In this document: in pieces, positions 1-10,664 of the stretch | How the letters are laid out: every line of letters begins with the position of its first letter | Position numbering within the stretch: position 1 is the first letter of the stretch | Assembly: GCA_020853755.1 (NCBI GenBank) | Contig: JADYYG010000061.1 | Coordinates: 1-41,001, forward strand | Length of the DNA: 41,001 nt | Source of the DNA: Dehalococcoidia bacterium | Lineage (GTDB): Bacteria > Chloroflexota > Dehalococcoidia > Tepidiformales > Tepidiformaceae | Direction of reading: 5' to 3' | Notes under the pieces: model-generated | Told to the model about the DNA's origin: nothing | Databases searched by the model: none | The model's input: the letters and a program-made list of their open reading frames with translations, nothing else | Program-made: the position numbers and the translations under genes

Positions 1-110
1 GCCACAAAGGTTCGGTCGAAGTGGTACCGGGTGGAAATCACGCTCCACCAGCTCCCGGGCGTGGGCCTCGGCGAGCGGTTTCGGGGAGGAAGTTCGGATA
101 AAAGAGGAAG

Positions 111-185
111 TGGCTCCCCGACGTGGACTCGAACCACGAACACCGCGGTTAACAGCCGCGTGCTCTACCATTGAGCTATCGGGGA
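111..185 (-). tRNA. tRNA-Asn (GTT)
   Basis: Read on the minus strand this folds as a standard cloverleaf: a seven-base acceptor stem (TCCCCGA pairing with TCGGGGA), anticodon GTT in the loop CTGTTAA, a T-loop reading GGTTCGAGTCC, and an encoded CCA end at 111-113. The anticodon assigns it to asparagine. The T-rich stretch just past the CCA (about 95-110) could serve transcription termination. No promoter is obvious upstream. Confidence 0.97.
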
Positions 186-266
186 TCGTTCCCCAGTTTC
201 GGAAATGGGCGGGGAAGGTGCAACTCGGCGGGGCGTTCATGAGGCCACCATGCCCCGGTCGGTTGG

Positions 267-479
267 CTAATCGCGGTGCTGGTTCGCTTCGCCGCCGGCA
301 GTCGGGGGCGAAACTGTTGGAGTGGCTGGCCTCGCCGGGCTTGCAGTGCTGCCGGTGATCGGCGTGTAGGGCTCACCGCGTTCATCCCCGCTGCGGCAGG
401 CGCCACACCGCCCGAACGCGCGGGATATCTCGGAGTGGAGTGTTGTGCCGCACCTATCACAGGTCTCCGCGCTGCTCAT
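267..479 (-). CDS. Small zinc-ribbon-like protein, translationally coupled to the phosphodiesterase
   Basis: A 70-residue protein whose first 30 residues carry two CxxC knuckles (CDRC at 7-10 and CGAC at 25-28), the spacing expected of a small zinc ribbon. The remainder is rich in Pro, Thr and Ala and probably disordered. Its ATG overlaps the TGA of the upstream phosphodiesterase gene (ATGA at 476-479), a classic arrangement for coupled translation. I do not recognise a family. Without the knuckles and the overlap I would treat it as a chance frame, so it stays moderately uncertain. Confidence 0.5.
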   Translation of the reverse strand: MSSAETCDRCGTTLHSEISRAFGRCGACRSGDERGEPYTPITGSTASPARPATPTVSPPTAGGEANQHRD

Positions 480-1093
480 GCGGCGCCGCCGGCGGCTTCG
501 GCGAGGTATTCCGAACGAGTCCGTTCGAAGTCCTGCCGGGTAAGGTCGATTCGCATTGCCTGGCAGGGGTTTGGGGCGCCCTCAGTGTGCCCGAGGACCA
601 CGATTTCGGCGTGCACTCGGCCCGGCTGGACGTCGAGAATCCCGAGCGTCCCCAACCTGGTGGAGAGGTGGTGCGGGAGGATGGGACTCCCGGAGTTGAT
701 TAGCAGGGTCCCTTCGCGGTGTTCCAGACGCTCGACGTGGGTGTCGCCGCCGATGAGGATGTCCACCCGTTCTCCCTGGAGTGACGACTGAAGGATCTGG
801 TCGATTGGCCGCGACTCTGGCCGCAATTCGTGCGCCATGCCGATGCGCCAGCCGTCGACGTCGAGCAGCTGGCGCTTGGCCATGCGTACGTCTTCGAACA
901 GATCGTTGTTGCCTTCAGCGATGAGGATGGGCGCGAACTGGGCGCACCAGTCGACGACCGAGGGTGCTGTGACATCGCCGCCATGCAGGATGAGGTCGAC
1001 GCCGCGCAGGACGTCCGCGATCTGGGGGCCAAGTTCGTCTAACGACCGGACCAGGGACGGCAAATGGGTGTCGGTGATGAGACCGATGCGCAC
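476..1093 (-). CDS. Metallophosphoesterase, YfcE/MJ0936-type phosphodiesterase
   Basis: 205 residues, the normal size for the small calcineurin-like phosphodiesterases (YfcE/MJ0936 type), which hydrolyse phosphodiesters with a two-metal centre in the cytoplasm. Metal-site motifs in order: ITDTH (D8, H10), HGGD (D40), GNND (61-64), H88, and GGDTH (115-119). The last motif is normally GHTH, so one histidine ligand appears replaced by Asp117, which may alter metal choice or activity. The start is GTG at 1093, six bases after TAGCGT on the minus strand, which looks like a leaderless promoter. It is followed by a coupled zinc-ribbon gene. The physiological substrate is unknown. Confidence 0.85.
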   Translation of the reverse strand: MRIGLITDTHLPSLVRSLDELGPQIADVLRGVDLILHGGDVTAPSVVDWCAQFAPILIAEGNNDLFEDVRMAKRQLLDVDGWRIGMAHELRPESRPIDQILQSSLQGERVDILIGGDTHVERLEHREGTLLINSGSPILPHHLSTRLGTLGILDVQPGRVHAEIVVLGHTEGAPNPCQAMRIDLTRQDFERTRSEYLAEAAGGAA

Positions 1094-1099
1094 GTTCCT

Positions 1100-1105
1100 A
1101 CGCTA
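1100..1105 (-). promoter_or_regulatory. Putative -10 element for leaderless phosphodiesterase transcript
   Basis: TAGCGT on the minus strand lies six bases before the GTG start at 1093, with no Shine-Dalgarno sequence between. It is one of nine similarly placed TANNNT hexamers in this window. Confidence 0.45.
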
Positions 1106-1165
1106 CCGGTGCCACGCCCGCCGGACAAGACGCGTAGCCCGGCACACCGTCGTGCAGCGGTAGCG

Positions 1166-1171
1166 TAGACT
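1166..1171 (+). promoter_or_regulatory. Possible -10 element of the thiolase operon
   Basis: TAGACT lies 39 bases upstream of the thiolase-fold gene in the divergent gap. No clear -35 hexamer is visible. The gene itself is leadered: AGAAGG at 1197-1202 sits eight bases before its ATG. Confidence 0.3.
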
Positions 1172-1210
1172 CCGGGTTCCGAACACCCCGAACGAAAGAA
1201 GGCTGCCCTG

Positions 1211-2392
1211 ATGAGTCAAACACGAAACGCGGCGATCGCCGGGATACACGAATACCCGTTGCGGGTGGCCCCGGGCGTCTCTGCGATGCAGATCAAGGCG
1301 GCTTCGCTGAAGGCCGCGCTCGATGACGCCGGCCTCAAGTGGAGCGACGTCGACGGCCTGTACGACGCCGGCGATGGCGAAGGCGGCGGCGGACTCGGAC
1401 TCGCGGCCTACCTCGGGCTGAAGCCCCGGGTCATCGATACGACACAGGTCGGCGGCTCGTCGTACGAGTTCCACGCCGCCCATGCCCTGCGTGACATCGC
1501 CGCCGGCCGCGTGAAGGTCGCGGTGACCACCTACGGCTCGACGGCTGCTTCACAGCGGTTTGCCATCGGGACCGGCGGCGGCCGTGGCGGCGCCAGCTGG
1601 TCGACGAACATGGAGGCCCCGTACGGCTCTACGCTCATCAGCAACTACGCGATGGTGAAGCAGCGCCACATGCACCAGTACGGCACGACGAACGAGCAAC
1701 TGGCTGAGATCTCGGTGGCGACGCGCAAGCACGCGATGCGTAACCCGGAAGCGGTGAAGGCGATGACCGATCTCCAGTTCGTGAAGGTCGACAACATCAG
1801 CGTGGCCGATGTGCTGGAATCGCGGATGGTGGCTTCGCCGCTGCGGCTGCTCGAATGCTGCATGGTCTCCGACGGCGGCGGCGCCTGCGTCTTCGTGGCG
1901 CCGGAAATCGCGCGCGACATCAAGAAGAAGCCCGTCTGGATCCTCGGCAGTGGCGAAGCGACGAAGTACCGGGAAAACGGCGGAGATATCACCGTGAGCG
2001 CGGCCGCACAGAGCGCCCCGGCAGCCTTCGGGCAGGCGGGCGTGCGCCCCGACGAGATCGACATCGCGATGGTCTACGACTCATTCACGATTACCGTGGC
2101 CGTTTGCCTCGAAGACCTCGGCTTCTGCAAGAAGGGCGAAGCGGGGCAGTTCGTCGGCGACGGTCACCTTGCTTTCGACCGGCCGGGGCTGACCCTCAAC
2201 ACCGATGGCGGCGGGCTCTCTTCGAACCACCCCGGCATGCGCGGGCTCTTCCTCCTGTTGGAGGCCACGCGGCAGATGCGCGGCGAATCCACCTCACAGG
2301 TCGCGGGCGCGAAGCTGGCTGTCGCTCACGGCAACGGCGGACTGCTCGGCGGCACCCACACCGGCGGGACCGTCATCCTCGCTGCCGATTAG
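1211..2392 (+). CDS. Thiolase-superfamily protein lacking the catalytic Cys (SCP2-thiolase/Ltp2-like)
   Basis: 393 residues with the two-lobed thiolase fold of the SCP2/lipid-transfer thiolase group. Where thiolases have the nucleophilic Cys, the sequence reads VGGSSYEFH (80-88), so Ser replaces Cys. The C-terminal lobe keeps a VYDSFT motif (Y289, D290), an SSNHPG loop (337-342) and a Gly-rich GNGGLLGG segment. Loss of Cys with a retained YD is what Ltp2-type steroid side-chain retro-aldolases show, and those work with a DUF35 partner. Here a DUF35 gene follows 37 bases downstream. A carbon-carbon lyase acting on an acyl-CoA is therefore plausible, but the substrate cannot be read from sequence. 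A good ribosome site (AGAAGG) supports the ATG start. Confidence 0.85.
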   Translation: MSQTRNAAIAGIHEYPLRVAPGVSAMQIKAASLKAALDDAGLKWSDVDGLYDAGDGEGGGGLGLAAYLGLKPRVIDTTQVGGSSYEFHAAHALRDIAAGRVKVAVTTYGSTAASQRFAIGTGGGRGGASWSTNMEAPYGSTLISNYAMVKQRHMHQYGTTNEQLAEISVATRKHAMRNPEAVKAMTDLQFVKVDNISVADVLESRMVASPLRLLECCMVSDGGGACVFVAPEIARDIKKKPVWILGSGEATKYRENGGDITVSAAAQSAPAAFGQAGVRPDEIDIAMVYDSFTITVAVCLEDLGFCKKGEAGQFVGDGHLAFDRPGLTLNTDGGGLSSNHPGMRGLFLLLEATRQMRGESTSQVAGAKLAVAHGNGGLLGGTHTGGTVILAAD

Positions 2393-2429
2393 CCCCGGCC
2401 TTCCAGAACGACGCGAAAGGAACGAACGA

Positions 2430-2843
2430 ATGCCTAACCGACCACAACCGCACTTCCCGGAGCCGGACACCCAGCACTACTGGGAGGGCGTGAAGCAGGG
2501 CGAACTTCGCTACCAGACCTGCGACGCCTGCTCCGCCGTGAATTTCTACCCGACAGCCCACTGCCAGAAGTGCGGGAACCTCTCGCTCACCTGGCGGCAA
2601 TCCAGGGGCGAAGGAACCGTCTACACCTTCTCGGTGGTCATGCAGAACCGGATCCCCGGGTTCCAGGAACTCGGCGCGTACGCCGTGGCATACGTCGACC
2701 TCGACGAAGGGTTCCGCATGCTCACGAACGTCATGGTCGACGGTGACCCGACGCAGAACGTGCACATCGGGCAGCGCGTTCGAGTGGATTTCGAGAAGCA
2801 GGACACCGGCGAGTACCCGATCCCGGTGTTTCGCCCCATTTGA
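2430..2843 (+). CDS. DUF35 / Zn-ribbon OB-fold protein, partner of the thiolase-fold protein
   Basis: 137 residues: an N-terminal rubredoxin-like zinc ribbon with C31, C34, C45 and C48, then an OB-fold (about 55-137) with the family's GEGTVYTFSVV strand and a C-terminal IPVF segment. DUF35 proteins form complexes with thiolases, HMG-CoA synthases or Ltp2-type aldolases and help bind or channel acyl-CoA. Its position directly after a Cys-less thiolase fits that role. ATG at 2430 is chosen because GAAAGG lies ten bases upstream and homology begins there; an in-frame extension further upstream reads through the thiolase gene and is not protein-like. Confidence 0.88.
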   Translation: MPNRPQPHFPEPDTQHYWEGVKQGELRYQTCDACSAVNFYPTAHCQKCGNLSLTWRQSRGEGTVYTFSVVMQNRIPGFQELGAYAVAYVDLDEGFRMLTNVMVDGDPTQNVHIGQRVRVDFEKQDTGEYPIPVFRPI

Positions 2844-2863
2844 TCAATTGAAGAGGTAGTTCA

Positions 2864-3781
2864 ATGCCGCTGAACCCACAGGCAAAGGTAGTCATCGATG
2901 CGCTGGCCGCTTCGGGGTTCACCCTCGAAGGCGACCCCGCAGCGGTCCGGGCGATGGCAGCAGCCGCGCCGCGTCCGCAGGGCGAAGACGTCGGCGAGGT
3001 GGAGAACCGAACCATCCCGGTGAACGGGACGAACATCCCGGTGCGCATTTATCGTCCAGACCGCCGCCAGGGCGCAAAGCCCGTCCTCGTCTGGTTTCAT
3101 GGGGGCGGCTGGGTCATCGGCTCGCTGGACGGTTCCGATTATGGCTGCCGGATGGTGACGAACGCCAGCGGCTGCGTTGTTGTCTCGGTCGATTACCGGC
3201 TGGCCCCGGAGCACAAGTTTCCGACGGCGGCCGAGGACTGCTATGCCGTGACGAAATGGGTCTCTGAGAATGCGCGGGAGTTGAGTGTCGACCCGAACCG
3301 CCTCGCGGTCGGCGGCGACAGCGCGGGCGGGAACCTGGCAGCTGTTGTGTCGCAAATGGCGCGCGCTGCCGGCGGCCCTGCAATCAAGTACCAGGCGCTC
3401 GTGTACCCGGTGACGAACCACGACTTCGGCACCGCTTCGTACAGGGAGAACGCCGAGGGCTACTTCCTCACGCGCGCTTCGATGGAGTGGTTCTGGGGTC
3501 ACTACCTCCGCTCGGCAAGCGACGGCCGTGACCCGCGCGCGTCACCCCTGCTGGCGGAGAGCCTCGCAGGGCTCCCGCCGGCGCTCGTCATCACGGCCGA
3601 GTTCGACCCGCTCCGTGACGAAGGCGAAGCCTACACGGAGAAGCTTCGCGCCGCCGGCGTGGCCGTCGAAAGCAAGCGGTACGACGGGCAGATCCACGCC
3701 TTCTACGCGAACTCCCTCATCGACGACGGAAAGGCGGCGGCCGTGATGCTGGGACAACGGGTGAAAGCCGCCCTCGGCTGA
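2864..3781 (+). CDS. Alpha/beta hydrolase, hormone-sensitive-lipase-type esterase
   Basis: 305 residues with all hallmarks of the HSL (family IV) esterases: oxyanion-hole motif HGGGW (79-83), nucleophile elbow GDSAGG (151-156, Ser153), acid in EFDPL (Asp248) and catalytic His278 in IHAFY. There is no signal peptide, so it is cytoplasmic and probably hydrolyses short or medium acyl esters. It follows the DUF35 gene by 20 bases with its own GAGGTAG ribosome site, so it is likely co-transcribed with the thiolase/DUF35 pair. It could cleave an ester or lactone produced in the same pathway; that link is inference. It ends three bases from the convergent ASCH gene. Confidence 0.92.
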   Translation: MPLNPQAKVVIDALAASGFTLEGDPAAVRAMAAAAPRPQGEDVGEVENRTIPVNGTNIPVRIYRPDRRQGAKPVLVWFHGGGWVIGSLDGSDYGCRMVTNASGCVVVSVDYRLAPEHKFPTAAEDCYAVTKWVSENARELSVDPNRLAVGGDSAGGNLAAVVSQMARAAGGPAIKYQALVYPVTNHDFGTASYRENAEGYFLTRASMEWFWGHYLRSASDGRDPRASPLLAESLAGLPPALVITAEFDPLRDEGEAYTEKLRAAGVAVESKRYDGQIHAFYANSLIDDGKAAAVMLGQRVKAALG

Positions 3782-3784
3782 CCA

Positions 3785-4399
3785 TTACGGTTCGCCTGCG
3801 AGCGACTGCCAATATGCCTCGCCGCGCGGGGATAACCGGTAGCCAACCTCGAGGCTGACGGTCAGCCCCAGGTTCTTCAGCTTGCGGACGTTGCGCTTGA
3901 AGTCGAGCGTTTCCTGCCCGGCCTGGGGCGCGAGGTCGCCCGCGCGGACGCCTGGATTTCGGGCGATGAGCAGCAACGCGGTTCGCGTCCACGGCCCGGA
4001 CGGACTCGCACGGTCGAGGCGCTCAAGGCGATGCGTGATGGTCGCGAGCGAGCTGGCGTCGAGTGCTGCGTCAGCGGCCAGCAGGTCGCGGCTATCCTCG
4101 CCGGGCGCGGCGTGGAAGCGCACGCGATAGACGGGCAGCGAACCGTCGCCGCGAAGGTCCGCGAGCAGCACGGCGGCGGATTCGTAGCCCGCGAGGACGG
4201 CTTCCTCGTTGCTGATTGTGGCAGGTTCGATAACGGAGACTTCGTCTACCACGACTCGCCCTGTTGCGGTGCGGTAGGTGTTCCCGGTCACCACCTGGTT
4301 GCGCTTCCAGCGGCGGAAGGTCAGCGTCACCTCACCGCTCGCGATGCCGTGGCGAAACCTCGCTTCGAATTGCACGTCAGTACGAGCGGGGCAGGCCAA
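3785..4399 (-). CDS. ASCH-domain protein with C-terminal winged-helix-like region
   Basis: 204 residues. The N-terminal half (about 9-95) resembles the ASCH domain, a PUA-like beta-barrel expected to bind RNA or modified bases: a basic VTLTFRRWKR strand, a GRVVVDEV strand and a closing YRVRFH strand. The C-terminal part (about 120-200) looks like a helix-turn-helix or winged-helix region with a basic KRNVRKLKNLG helix. The ATG start overlaps the end of the acyl-CoA dehydrogenase gene by 23 bases. A GTG at 4375, just after that stop codon and at the very start of the barrel, is an equally reasonable start. Its biological role is unknown. Confidence 0.7.
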   Translation of the reverse strand: MACPARTDVQFEARFRHGIASGEVTLTFRRWKRNQVVTGNTYRTATGRVVVDEVSVIEPATISNEEAVLAGYESAAVLLADLRGDGSLPVYRVRFHAAPGEDSRDLLAADAALDASSLATITHRLERLDRASPSGPWTRTALLLIARNPGVRAGDLAPQAGQETLDFKRNVRKLKNLGLTVSLEVGYRLSPRGEAYWQSLAGEP

Positions 4400-5543
4400 G
4401 CTCGTGCTGGCCGATGAAGTTGAGCACCATCTCGTTCGTTACGGGCGCGATCTTCATCACGCGGACTTCGCGCCAGTACCGTTCGACGTTGAACTCCTTC
4501 GCGTAGCCGAAGCCGCCATGAACCTGGAGCGCGCGGTCGGCGGCTTCGAAGCCCCACTCCGAAGCGAGGTACTTCGCCATGTTGGCTTCGGCGCCGCAAG
4601 GCTGGCCGTTGTCGTACAGCCAGGAGGCCTTACGGATAAGCAACTCGACGGTCTTCAGCTTGGCGTAGCTATCGGCGAGCGGGAACTGGATCCCCTGGTT
4701 CTGGCCGATGGGCCGCCCGAACACGACGCGGTCCTTCGCGTACTGGGCCGCGCGGTCGAGCGCGACCCGGCCGATGCCGAGCGCCTCCGAGGCGACGAGG
4801 ATGCGCTCGGGGTTCAGGCCGTCCAGCAGGTGGTAGAACCCGCGGCCGACTTCGCCAACGACATCGCGCGCATCCACCGGCAGGTCGTCATAAAACACCT
4901 CGTTCGAGTCGACTGCGTGGCGGCCGAGCTTCTCGATTTCACGAATGGTGACGTGGGCCGGGTCGAGGTTCGCGAGGAAGAGCGTCATCCCATCGGTGCG
5001 CCGAGGGGCGTCCTCGGCTTTCGTGGTCCGGGCGAGGAGGAGGACCTTGGTCGATTCCTTCGCCTTCGAGGTCCAGACCTTCTGGCCGCTGATGATGAAG
5101 TTGTCGCCGTCGCGCCGGGCGAAGGTGTTGATGCTGGGCGTATCGCTCCCGGCGGTGGGTTCGGTGACGCCGAAGGCGACGTGGAGTTCGCCGCGCGCGG
5201 CCGCCGGCAGGATGCGCGATTTGAGGTCGGTGGTCCCGTGCTTCACCACCGGGTTCAAGCCGAAGATGGTGAGGTGGAGTGCGGTCGCGCCGTTCATCGC
5301 GGCGCCCGAGGCCGACACCTCTTCGAGGAGGATTGAGGCTTCGGTGATACCCAGCCCGGCCCCGCCGTACCCCTCCGGGATGGCAATGCCGAGCCAGCCA
5401 GCGTCGGCAAACGCCTTGTAGAAGTCCCACGGGAACTCGTGGGCCATGTCGCATTCGCGCCAGTAGGCGTCATCGAAGCGGCCGGCCAGGGCCCGTGCCT
5501 GGGTGCGAATCTGGGTTTGTGCCTCAGTGGGGGCGAAGTCCAT
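4377..5543 (-). CDS. Acyl-CoA dehydrogenase family protein
   Basis: 388 residues, a normal length for FAD-dependent acyl-CoA dehydrogenases, which introduce the 2,3 double bond into acyl-CoA and pass electrons to ETF. Seen: the flavin-contact motif FGVTEPTAGSDT (124-135), a WTSK segment (157-160), and a C-terminal GGFGY helix region. The usual catalytic Glu of the YEGT motif is missing (APVT at 366-369). However, LNPERILVA places Glu247 where isovaleryl-CoA and long-chain enzymes carry their base. ATG 5543 begins the homology and lies six bases after TACAAT, so the gene probably has its own leaderless promoter rather than being the last gene of the pyr operon. Confidence 0.9.
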   Translation of the reverse strand: MDFAPTEAQTQIRTQARALAGRFDDAYWRECDMAHEFPWDFYKAFADAGWLGIAIPEGYGGAGLGITEASILLEEVSASGAAMNGATALHLTIFGLNPVVKHGTTDLKSRILPAAARGELHVAFGVTEPTAGSDTPSINTFARRDGDNFIISGQKVWTSKAKESTKVLLLARTTKAEDAPRRTDGMTLFLANLDPAHVTIREIEKLGRHAVDSNEVFYDDLPVDARDVVGEVGRGFYHLLDGLNPERILVASEALGIGRVALDRAAQYAKDRVVFGRPIGQNQGIQFPLADSYAKLKTVELLIRKASWLYDNGQPCGAEANMAKYLASEWGFEAADRALQVHGGFGYAKEFNVERYWREVRVMKIAPVTNEMVLNFIGQHELGLPRSY

Positions 5544-5549
5544 GCGGCG

Positions 5550-5555
5550 ATTGTA
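5550..5555 (-). promoter_or_regulatory. Putative -10 element for leaderless acyl-CoA dehydrogenase transcript
   Basis: TACAAT on the minus strand is six bases from the ATG at 5543, with no ribosome site between. It lies in the roughly 90-base gap after pyrK and would separate the dehydrogenase from the pyr operon. Confidence 0.5.
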
Positions 5556-5634
5556 CGGGGTCGGCGAAGGCTGCCGTGGGCTGTTTCGCGGGAGAGTGAT
5601 CCGCTCGCTCCCGCGCGCAGTTCCCTGCGGGCTG

Positions 5635-6395
5635 CTAAAACACCTCGAGCAGGTTGAATTTCGGACCGTCTTTGCAACAGAGCTTGACGCCGTGATGCTT
5701 CGTGAAGATGCCACAGCCGTAGCACATCCCCCAGCCGCAGGGCATGTTCTCTTCCATCAGGATCTCTGGGAACTGGCGGCGGCCGTTGTTGCGGAGCACA
5801 TCGGCGAGTGACTGGAACATCGGGTTGGGGCCGCAGGCGTAGATGCGGTTCGCCCATTCCTGGTACTTGCCGAGATGCTGGGTAACGAATCCCTTCGGCC
5901 CGGCCGAACCGTCTTCCGTGACGACGACGTACTCCACTTCCTTCGGCCATTCGCTGGCGGAGAGGAGGTGGCGGTCGCTCCGCCCGCCCATCATCGCGAC
6001 AACGTGGTGCCCGGCGCGGATGGCTCGTTCGGCGGTATCGACGAGTGGCGCCACGCCCACGCCGCCGCCGATGAGGAGCAGGTTTGCCGGTGTTTCAGGG
6101 AAAGTGAAGCCGTTGCCGAGCGGCCCGTAGGCGCGGACGGCCGTCCCGGGCGGTTGTTCGCTCAGCCAGCTGGTGCCCTTGCCGACGATGGCGTAGAGCA
6201 GGGCGAACCGGTCACCGTCGACCTTGTAGTAGCTGAAGGCGCGGGCGAAGAGCGGGTGGGCGCCGTCCGGGCTGCAGTGAACCATGACGAACTGCCCGGC
6301 TTCGACGCCGCGCGTGAGGCCCGGGGCGTGGAACCAGGTGATGCACGCGCCATCCCACGCTCGTTCAGTCGAAATGATGCGCGTCTCTTCGATGT

Positions 6396-6399
<4 letters not shown>
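5635..6399 (-). CDS. pyrK: Dihydroorotate dehydrogenase electron-transfer subunit (PyrK)
   Basis: 254 residues. A ferredoxin-reductase-like FAD domain (about 1-100) is followed by an NAD-binding domain with GGGVGVAPL (112-120), and a C-terminal [2Fe-2S] site with C221, C226, C229 and C241/C242, ending CKDGPKF as in PyrK proteins. PyrK passes electrons from class 1B dihydroorotate dehydrogenase to NAD. Its ATG overlaps the carB stop (ATGA at 6396-6399), so translation is coupled. The catalytic partner gene pyrD, usually adjacent, is not in this window. The motifs are clear, but related PyrK-like subunits of other oxidoreductases cannot be wholly excluded; the operon context favours pyrimidine synthesis. 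Confidence 0.92.
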
Positions 6400-9644
<3,245 letters not shown>

Positions 9645-9736
9645 GCGGTTCCCCCGAGTGGTTGGGCGCCGGGGCGGGCACACCGAAAGGCTGCCCGCGA
9701 CCGGTGCGGGTTGTCAGGATGGTGCGCGGCCATTCG

Positions 9737-10186
9737 CTACCTTCGCCCCGGCCGGGAAGGACGGAACAGCGCCGAGAGGGCTCGTCGCACGGGCCGAAGA
9801 GCGAAGATGAGCAGCACGAGTGGCAGGCAGAGCACAACCAGCGGCTGGGCATCGAGGAACAGCCACGATTCGAGCACGCCAATCGCTACTCCAAGCAGGA
9901 GCGGCGTCTTGTAGTGGTCGAGGTTGTTCCGGTCATCCCGTAGGAGCAGGAGCGCGAGCAGGAAGACAAACACAGCCGTCATCGCCAGTGAGGCGGCGAA
10001 GGCGCGCGCGAGGGTGGTGCCAACGTCGCCTGTCGAAAGCGAGTCATCGAAGAAGGAAGCCAGGAAGAACACGACGGCCATCGTCAGTGCGGCCATGCCG
10101 ATGGCGAAGAGCACATCGGGCACGGTGGTGGCCCGCCGGCGCTGGCGCACAGGCGCGTTGTTCCGCCGCCGGGCGGGCGCGGTCAT
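9737..10186 (-). CDS. Small integral membrane protein of unknown function
   Basis: 149 residues with a basic, Arg-rich N terminus (RRRNNAPVRQRRR) and about four hydrophobic helices: roughly 23-45, 62-82, 93-108 and 112-128. A basic C-terminal tail (RPVRRALSALFRPSRPGRR) suggests cytoplasmic termini. I recognise no family. It sits between the GNAT gene and carB inside the pyrimidine operon. ATG at 10186 follows the GNAT stop by 28 bases; a longer upstream reading would overlap the GNAT gene and looks like low-complexity noise. Confidence is in the coding call, not in any function. Confidence 0.75.
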   Translation of the reverse strand: MTAPARRRNNAPVRQRRRATTVPDVLFAIGMAALTMAVVFFLASFFDDSLSTGDVGTTLARAFAASLAMTAVFVFLLALLLLRDDRNNLDHYKTPLLLGVAIGVLESWLFLDAQPLVVLCLPLVLLIFALRPVRRALSALFRPSRPGRR

Positions 10187-10214
10187 CGTGAGGCTTCCCA
10201 ACACGCTGTCCACT

Positions 10215-10664
10215 TCAGAGGGGCAACTCGAACGACATGCTGGGGTTCCGCAGGGGAACCATCGCGCCAATGCCGGAGAGGAAGCTGAGCGCCGGCTCGT
10301 TGTCCTCCGGCAGGCGGCCGCGGATGCGGCGGTAGCCGTGGTCGCGGGCGAATTCGAGGATGGCATCGGCCAGGTCCGTCGCGAGGCCTCGGCGGCGGTA
10401 GTCCCTCAGGACCCAGACACCAAGGAGGCCCGTCGCCGCGTCGGCGGTGTCGAAGTCGAGCGCGCCGAAGGCAACGGGGATGCTGCCATCGTGCGCGACG
10501 AACAGCGCGCCGCTCTCGCCGAGGCGCTTGAGCCAGTTGCGGACGTAGTCGCCATCGAACGGCCCCTGGAGGCCGACCTTTTCGTCGCCCATTCCGCGCA
10601 GGATGGCGGCGATGCCTTCTGCGTCGGATGGGGTGGCTTTTCGGATGTCTGTTGCGCGGGTCAT
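10215..10664 (-). CDS. GNAT-family N-acetyltransferase
   Basis: 149 residues with the GNAT fold. Acetyl-CoA motif A is visible as VWVLRDYRRRGLATDLAD, with the RRRGLA pyrophosphate loop, preceded by the beta-4 strand GLLGV and followed by a long helix and a second NEPALSFLSGIGA segment typical of motif B. It transfers an acetyl group from acetyl-CoA to an unknown amine (small molecule or protein). Its ATG overlaps the carA stop (ATGA at 10661-10664), so it is coupled to carA within the pyrimidine operon. No sequence feature ties it to pyrimidine chemistry. Confidence 0.88.
   Translation of the reverse strand: MTRATDIRKATPSDAEGIAAILRGMGDEKVGLQGPFDGDYVRNWLKRLGESGALFVAHDGSIPVAFGALDFDTADAATGLLGVWVLRDYRRRGLATDLADAILEFARDHGYRRIRGRLPEDNEPALSFLSGIGAMVPLRNPSMSFELPL

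Noticed and set aside
4278..5336. Long open frame (352 codons) on the plus strand opposite the acyl-CoA dehydrogenase gene.
   Set aside because: It mirrors a high-GC gene with clear family motifs, its translation has no recognisable domain, and no ribosome site or promoter supports it.
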